64,000 nt of DNA from Atherinomorus stipes (taxonomy: Eukaryota; Chordata; Actinopteri; Atheriniformes; Atherinidae), in contig JALJCO010008701.1 of NCBI GenBank assembly GCA_023101725.1, positions 62,001 to 126,000 on the forward strand, given 5' to 3'. The notes beneath the pieces were generated by a model that saw only the letters and a program-made list of their open reading frames with translations, was not told the origin of the DNA and ran no database searches. Shown here one piece after another: positions 57,888 to 64,000 of this stretch. Within the stretch, counting starts at the first letter, position 1. Every line of letters starts with the position of its first letter. The position numbers and the translations under genes were made by a program.

Positions 57888-60800
57888 CCATATTTTCCAG
57901 ACTATAAGTCACACTTTTTTCATAGTTTGGCTGCTCCTGTGACTTATAAAATCAAAATATACAATTTATAACATATTTGTGTTAATTCGTATAGATTAAT
58001 CCAGCAAAACGCTGCCAGTAGACGTCCACCATTGCTTAGGGAACATATCTGTACATGTGTAATTAGAACAGATGAGAATCATACTTAATTTTCTTAACAA
58101 TATCGAGTAAATCTGGAAGGACTTGCATATTCCTTGGTTGTTGGAACAGCAGTGGAAAACTTTAATTGCAGTAAAAAGTCAACGAGAAGATCACTGATAT
58201 TTATTTCATGAAGACTGTCTGTGACAGAAGTGGACGGTGCTGCTGCTCAGTCCACTGATGTCAGTGTTTGTATTGACAGTTATTTTGTGACGTCACGGCA
58301 TGTAGGGAACGCCCCCCTGGCGCACAAAAAGCACTCTAGCTCGCCACCTGCAGGCTGAGAACAAGCTTGAGAAACACACAGTTACGCAGCTGGAAAATAC
58401 CAGACGGTTGTTTTGCGATAGGGTACACAAACCAGCGGGGGGAAAAAAAAGCCGGGGTTGTGTTTTCACTGCATTCCGTCCTATAAAGACACCCTGAGAG
58501 CAGAAATCTGTGGATCAGTTCTAGCAAACGCACCTCGGCCTCAGCCCCCCTATCGACACGTTCTAGCAGCAAACACTTCATCAACGGTCAGTAATGCCCA
58601 CCACTACATTCATCCGTTTATAGTTAGCATAGTTTTAGCCACAAATAATACCTTATGTATACGTGTTAGCGTGATTTGTTGTCATATTGAGGCGACCAGC
58701 TGCCCGTCGTCATTCTAATGAGTTGACATTAGCTGCTAGCTAAAACGGAGGGATGGGGTAACGCAAATAAACTCCTAAAGGAGGGATGTGGACATCATGT
58801 TACACTCATATTCAGCTGAATAGCACAAAGACAAGATGTAACACTGATATTTAGAATGTTATTCTTTGTTTTTCCTGCACACTTGTCCTATATGCTTTTT
58901 ATTTACGTTTTCATAGCACTGTATCCTTTCTAAACCTGAGGTTGTAATAAGTTAAAATTAAATGAGAGGAAATTATTCTATTTCTGTTATTTCTGTTTGA
59001 ATAGTAGTTTTTAGTGAGAACAGTCGGTGCTCTAATATACCAGACAGATGTAAATATCCCTGAATGCAGGCTCAGCAGGGATGTGGTGATGTTTAACGGC
59101 TCGTATACAGCAGTCGTTTCTCTATATGGGTTACAACTGTCCAACACTTCCAACTTGTTTCTGTATATTTTCTTCTCGGCGACTGACAGCCGATTTAAAC
59201 AACTATTCTCTAGTCTGTCTGCTCAGAGTCCGCTGCGCCCCGTCATCTTTTGCCCGCCAGGGCTGCCGGCAGGTCATGTGACTGAAAACTATCAATTGGG
59301 GACGGGAGGAATATCGGACACACAGAGCAGAGGAAGAATACCATGCTGCCACGACAGAGAAGACACTGGATTTAATCCCCAACAACAAAAACACGGTAAA
59401 TTTTGGTGAACACTTATTATTCTGACTGACACTATATTTCACGAATCCACGCTCCCGAAAATGACGCACCGCATAACATTATTGCTAGCAAATGCTAACA
59501 AAGACAGCTGTGGTGTTGCTGTGAGTTAATGACTAATCTGGGAGATAAAGTGAAATATAACGTTATTTGCTCTGATAAGGGCAACGTGACCAGAAAATAA
59601 AAATTGCTCTGTCTAAAACACAAATAGATCACGAAGACGGTGTCCTGAAGCCTTTAGTTTCATCTGCAGGACATGTGACGGCTATCTGTACAGTCCTTAA
59701 AACAATACCAAAAGCCAAATATGTGACAAAATAGAAAAGTAATGACCTTTGAAAGAGTTTTAAAGTTGTTTTTTTAAACCAACTTTGATAAGTAATAACA
59801 TATATTCCAGTGTGGCTCGTCAATGAAATCAGTTTCTGGAGATGAATAATAGTTTACATGAATGCACCGATGTGAAAATATGTCAGAATGCCTGAGATCT
59901 TTGGATAACGTACCTGTAGGTTATCATTACCTTAGACGACTGTCCAACATTATCCAGATATTCACGCTGCTTCCTATGTTGGCAGACAGGAGGTAATCGG
60001 GACTAAAGCCCGAAACAAGAGCGACGCCACAAGATGGCGCAACACACAAAGCGTTCGTTGGATTAGTCTACTGACTGACATTAGCCAAGGAGCAAACAAT
60101 ATCGTCTAATATCACAAGAGAGCGCCTACGGCTTGTGACAACTATATTCTACTCCAAGGGCAAAAAATCCCAAAACAGCCTTATCTCAGCGAGAGGAGTT
60201 AATTTTAGACATCTGGCTACACTGCCTGCGCGGTGGAACAAATCCTCAAAAAACATGTTTATCCTTCTTAATTATGATGTTTATGATCATCTACAGGCTT
60301 CAATTTGGAATTGGAGTGATTGGAGAATTTTTAGCAGTAACAAATAGGATATGAAAAATCTGAAAATTGCCCTATTTTCAATAAATAAATACGACTAATA
60401 GTCCGGTGTGACTTACAGTCATCCTCAAAATTATTTATACCCTCCAATTAAAGAAGGAAAAAAATCAGCTGTCAGTTAAATAAGTTGAAATTGACAAAAG
60501 TGATAATAAATAAAAATTCTATGAAAATTGTGACACTGATATTGAATAGGAGTTCAAAGAAATATTACAAACAGACACAAAGAAATAGAACATGCAAACA
60601 AACATAATGAGGCTCCGGAGCCAAAATTTTATTGAGCAACACTTTGAGGCAATAACTGCGGTCAAGTGTTTTACTGTAACGTCCAAAAATTCTTCCACAC
60701 CTGTTGACAGGTATTTTGGTCAAATGTTAATGGGAAAGGTGCTCTAATGTGTCTTAGTTTGTTTTTTTTGTTTTTTTATTATTATCATTTTCAACCACAA

Positions 60801-61040
60801 TTCAAAAGCAATAATTTATTTCACTAAATTATAATTTTGTAAATTTTTATTTACTACTAGTTTGTTTAGTTTCCTGTTATTTGAATTACTATTGTGAATT
60901 TAGCATATTCTTTAATTGGAGGATATGAATGCTTTTGCATGCATACATAAATATACGGTATATGTTTTTCTTTCTTCTTCACACATTTTTTGACTGATGC
61001 GACTTATACTTGGGAGCGACTCATAGTTTGTAAAATACAG
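57888..61040. mobile_element. TA-flanked composite element with ACTATAAGTC-type ends
   Basis: The left end CCATATTTTCCAGACTATAA and right end AGTTTGTAAAATACAG (with CTCAT before it) are inverted repeats flanked by TA. CGACTTATA-like motifs sit near both ends, a known fish DNA-transposon pattern. The interior of about 3.1 kb includes a Tc1/mariner-like insertion, an hAT-family fragment at 60,110-60,230 and an unexplained GC-richer segment (58,290-59,420). Two elements meeting by chance cannot be excluded. Confidence 0.5.
60416..60943. mobile_element. Tc1/mariner-like element, relative of 6,728-7,160
   Basis: The left end CAGTCATCCTCAAAATTATT follows TA. The right end (TTTAATTGGAGGATATGAAT then a degenerate TTTTGCATG) precedes TA. 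The interior also corresponds in part to the 6,728 element. It is non-coding and inserted within the composite element. Confidence 0.65.
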
Positions 61041-61320
61041 TATTATGAAGTCAATGTGGGTAGCTCAGATAACGTTGATGGCTTTATGCTTCTCTATGAC
61101 TGAGCTCATGCTCCAGGTGCCTCTTATGAAATAATAACAGCCTATGCTGTGGGCACATAACTCTCTTAATTGAAAACAGCAGGCCTTTGCTCTATTTCTT
61201 CTCGAGGGAAGCCAGGACAGCATGACACTGCACCCACCTATGTGTGAAACTAAGCCAGAGCCTCATCCAGTGACTTTTAAAGCTGCAAATTCAACATGAT
61301 AGGAAAATTTGGCGATAGTT

Positions 61321-61350
61321 GTCGTCCCCCCCCCTGCCTCCCCCCTCCTT
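61321..61350. repeat. C-rich tract
   Basis: Short run of C with interspersed T. No further significance is apparent. Confidence 0.6.
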
Positions 61351-64000
61351 TCCTTTGTGTGCCTTCCTTTTTCTCACTTTTCCACCTAGTATGTATGGAT
61401 CACAAACTGCAAAACAAGTACAGACAGCTCTCGGTGGTGTCTACAGGATGGCTGCTGTAGCACACATCCCCCCACTTGCCAGCAAAATCAGCAGCATGTA
61501 AAATGCAATGCGTCATCATCCACGTCAAAAACTGTGACATCATAGAACCTGGCAGACGGTCAAAAACCCTTTACGCACTCCCTGAAAATACCACCCGAGT
61601 ACAAACTGATCCTGGTGGGATGCAGCAATGGAGACAGAGAGGTGGGGGGCAGAGAAAGGCCATGCTGCATGGAGGAGGAAGCAGATGGATGGTAAATTCC
61701 ACAGGAGGGAACCTAGCCTTTGTGCTTCTGTCAGCAGTTCTGACAGGCCATGCCTAAAGAGGAGAACAGTGAAAAAGAGAGCGTGGGGGAGGACTGATGG
61801 GTAGTGAGAAATGAGTTGAGCTGAGGGAACCACTCACCGTGGAAAGAGGAGGAAATTATATCTAAACTTGAAGGTTAGAGGATTTCAATATGAACGTAGG
61901 AAGGAGAGATGAGTGAGATTAGAGCTGTCATAATGGCAGGAGGACTGTGGGGACAAATTACGACTGCTGGAGAATGAGAAGCTTAGAAAGGGACTAAATG
62001 CTCAGACAGCTATTTAACAGCCAGCTGTGACACCCACACAGCGCTGTATTCACACATTTAGAGCAGCTGAGCTGCACAGCCCAACCCGCAATTACACATA
62101 CGCAGATCCGACGTTAACACTCATATCGCGTTCACATGCAAACACTGATCAGCTCTGAGGAACCAATAAGAATTAAGCTGGATTTTTGCAGTTGACTTCC
62201 AATTATTCATATTGATATCTACAGAGTATTCATCAGAATTTAACATAAACAAAGCTGAATCATCTTTAACAGACTTCGCTAACAGATGATGCTTGGCTGT
62301 TACTGTGTGATCCTCACACCCCTACTTGTTGTGGGGCTGTTAACCTGCTAAGGCTTTGTATGAGAAGAGGACACACACACACAATATCATCACTTTTGGG
62401 TTTTTACAAACACTGAATGGATTTTTTTTCTTTTACGCCACAAAAAGCCAAGTGACGGGAAAAAAAGGTGGTTGTTTTACCATTATTGCTCATGCTCCTC
62501 TATACACACACACACACATGGCAAGAGCAGAGGTGAGTTTAAGATAATGTGTAGCCCGGAGCTAAAAGGTGTTGTGCTCGACCACAGCTCCACTGTGGGA
62601 ACATTGGATTAAATCCATTTAACATGTGTGGATAATGTGGATAAGCAATAGAATATCATCTCAGATACTTCATTTGCATTATCATTATATCAGCCGCATA
62701 AAATGGACTGAAAATAATTGATAGATTTTATTGCTGTTGTTTGGATTTATATTCCATCCAAACAAAAGCAGAAACTGTAACAAAGTAGTATCAATAAATA
62801 TGAATATTTATGTCCAGATCCCAACAAACATAAACAGTTTACTACAGGACTGAGTCACAATTGTGTGCACAAAATATCTGTTTGTTGCATCCTCAATTTC
62901 CATCGATCTATGACAGCCACCTCTGTGTAAAATGTCAACATTAATATATTTGACAGAGCAGAGATAGAATGAATAATGCATGTTTAACACCATTCATCCC
63001 CACAAAGCTTGTGTTTCCCATTGCATGTGAAGTAACAGTGACTGAGCAGGCGCACGCTTGTGAAATTACCCGAGGTGATCGAGACACACGCCAGAGAGCA
63101 CGCTGGAAAGAAACGTGTGCACCCAAATGCACCAAGCGTCCATTTTCCCCACCTCAAATACAGCAACGCTTGGCCCACTCCGATCATCCCTGAGATTCAT
63201 GTGGTTGGTGTGGAGATGCTGAACTTCCCATAAAGTCAGCACTTTCCTCACTGGGGACATATAAAAACCACTGCCATTTACAGCAAACGTGAGCAGTGAC
63301 TGCAGCATGATTGATGGCTGTTTAGACTTAAAGGTTGAACATAAAGCTGAAGGCAGTCATGCTTTCTACTCACATGTGCACATCCACTGGTAGGCTTTAG
63401 AGTCAACACTTCAGTAGACTACATAATATTGTGACATTTACATGCCTGCACAAAACGGCAATTATGTTGTTACTTTTAATTAATGATCTTGGCTAACTGT
63501 TGCCTGCTCTAAACAATCACTACATTGTTATTAATCTATCATTTGATGTACATAAATGCAATGAGAAAAAGTTTCTTAACAGGTAATTATAATCAATATC
63601 CATGCATTCAAGTTGGAGATCTGTATGTATGTACGGGTTATCAGCTTTGCAAATGACAGAACTTAATCAAAATGGAGCCATCTCTCACCTCTTTATCGCA
63701 AGAAAGCATAATTTGTGTAACTGTTTATTAATAAAGTCTAAAAATGATTTACAATAAGATAAAAATTTGTCCACAAACTTGTTCAGCTACACAAAGTAAA
63801 CAGATGTGACTGATGATCGCCAGCCTAAGCAAACCTCCCTAACATTTCAACACCACTATTACCTGTCACATCATGTTTAAGGTGTTGCCCTGATCAGCTG
63901 CAGAGTTGCTGCTTTGATTTCCACAGCAACCATCGTTTCAATACAAGATAACAGCAGGATGCAGCTGTGATATAAATGAGTGATGCTGTGAGCTCAGTTT

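Larger units (their letters stand above)
39154..64000 (-). other. pip5k1c: Presumed pip5k1c intron 1 (exon 1 not located)
   Basis: No exon encoding the acidic N-terminus and ending in phase 1 with a good donor could be recognised on the minus strand. The stretch is therefore read as intron 1, perhaps with the upstream region at its right end. Mobile elements within it are listed separately. Stretches with nothing recognised are 39,154-40,599, 41,590-42,440, 43,500-47,750, 48,740-51,100, 51,890-54,480, 56,650-57,880 and 61,045-64,000. Confidence 0.45.

Noticed and set aside
59014..59409. 131-codon plus-strand open frame as a possible gene
   Set aside because: No recognised domain and located inside a transposon-like composite. 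Kept only as part of a finding, not annotated as a gene.
62518..62533. Plus-strand ATGGCAAGAGCAGAG followed by GTGAGT, resembling a first coding exon with donor
   Set aside because: Opposite strand to both genes, with no promoter features, no matching downstream exon and a CA microsatellite just upstream. Likely chance.

Overview
The window is vertebrate nuclear DNA, most probably from a teleost fish. Two genes with standard GT-AG splicing and near-vertebrate protein sequence can be followed exon by exon on the minus strand. Most of the rest is intronic or intergenic DNA filled with fish-type DNA transposons (hAT-like elements with 8-bp target duplications, Tc1-like fossils with TA ends), LINE and SINE remnants, and microsatellites. 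No CRISPR array, operon, rRNA or tRNA was seen. Species cannot be named from this.

Left end (1-6,000). A small GC-rich block at about 1,379-1,620 looks like the promoter and non-coding first exon of a further minus-strand gene that continues off the left edge. The complete rab11b gene follows, with five coding exons between 5,767 and 3,454 and 218 codons ending in a prenylation motif. It has CCAAT boxes upstream of the start and a roughly 1-kb 3' UTR. About 1.7 kb of repeat-bearing intergenic DNA separates it from the next gene.

Main gene (about 7,580 to beyond 39,153, minus strand). This is pip5k1c, phosphatidylinositol-4-phosphate 5-kinase type 1 gamma. Exons 2-16 are all recovered with consistent phases, and two alternative C-terminal exons lie downstream. 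One (14,693-14,755) corresponds to the mammalian DGR-W-SP tail variant. The other (13,697-13,786) carries the talin-binding WVYSPLH motif. Both are phase 0-0 cassettes and appear related to each other. The terminal exon begins directly with a TAA stop at 10,872-10,874, so every inclusion pattern ends on the same stop codon. The long 3' UTR occupies about 7,580-10,871. The true first exon was not found, so intron 1 fills most of 39,154-64,000 or extends past the window.

Mobile elements. The introns contain nested insertions. An hAT-like element sits inside another hAT-like element inside a Tc1-type element (25,171-27,974). A Tc1 transposase fossil is split by an hAT-like element (54,490-56,640). 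Another Tc1 fossil is split by a small palindromic-ended element (19,560-20,760). A LINE remnant is split by an hAT-like element (40,600-41,590), and a TA-flanked composite of about 3.2 kb lies at 57,888-61,040. Family names were assigned by eye from terminal repeats, target duplications and protein motifs.

Rab11B (recycling endosome GTPase) and PIP5K1C (PI(4,5)P2 synthesis at adhesions, synapses and endosomes) both act in membrane traffic. Their adjacency here does not by itself show co-regulation.
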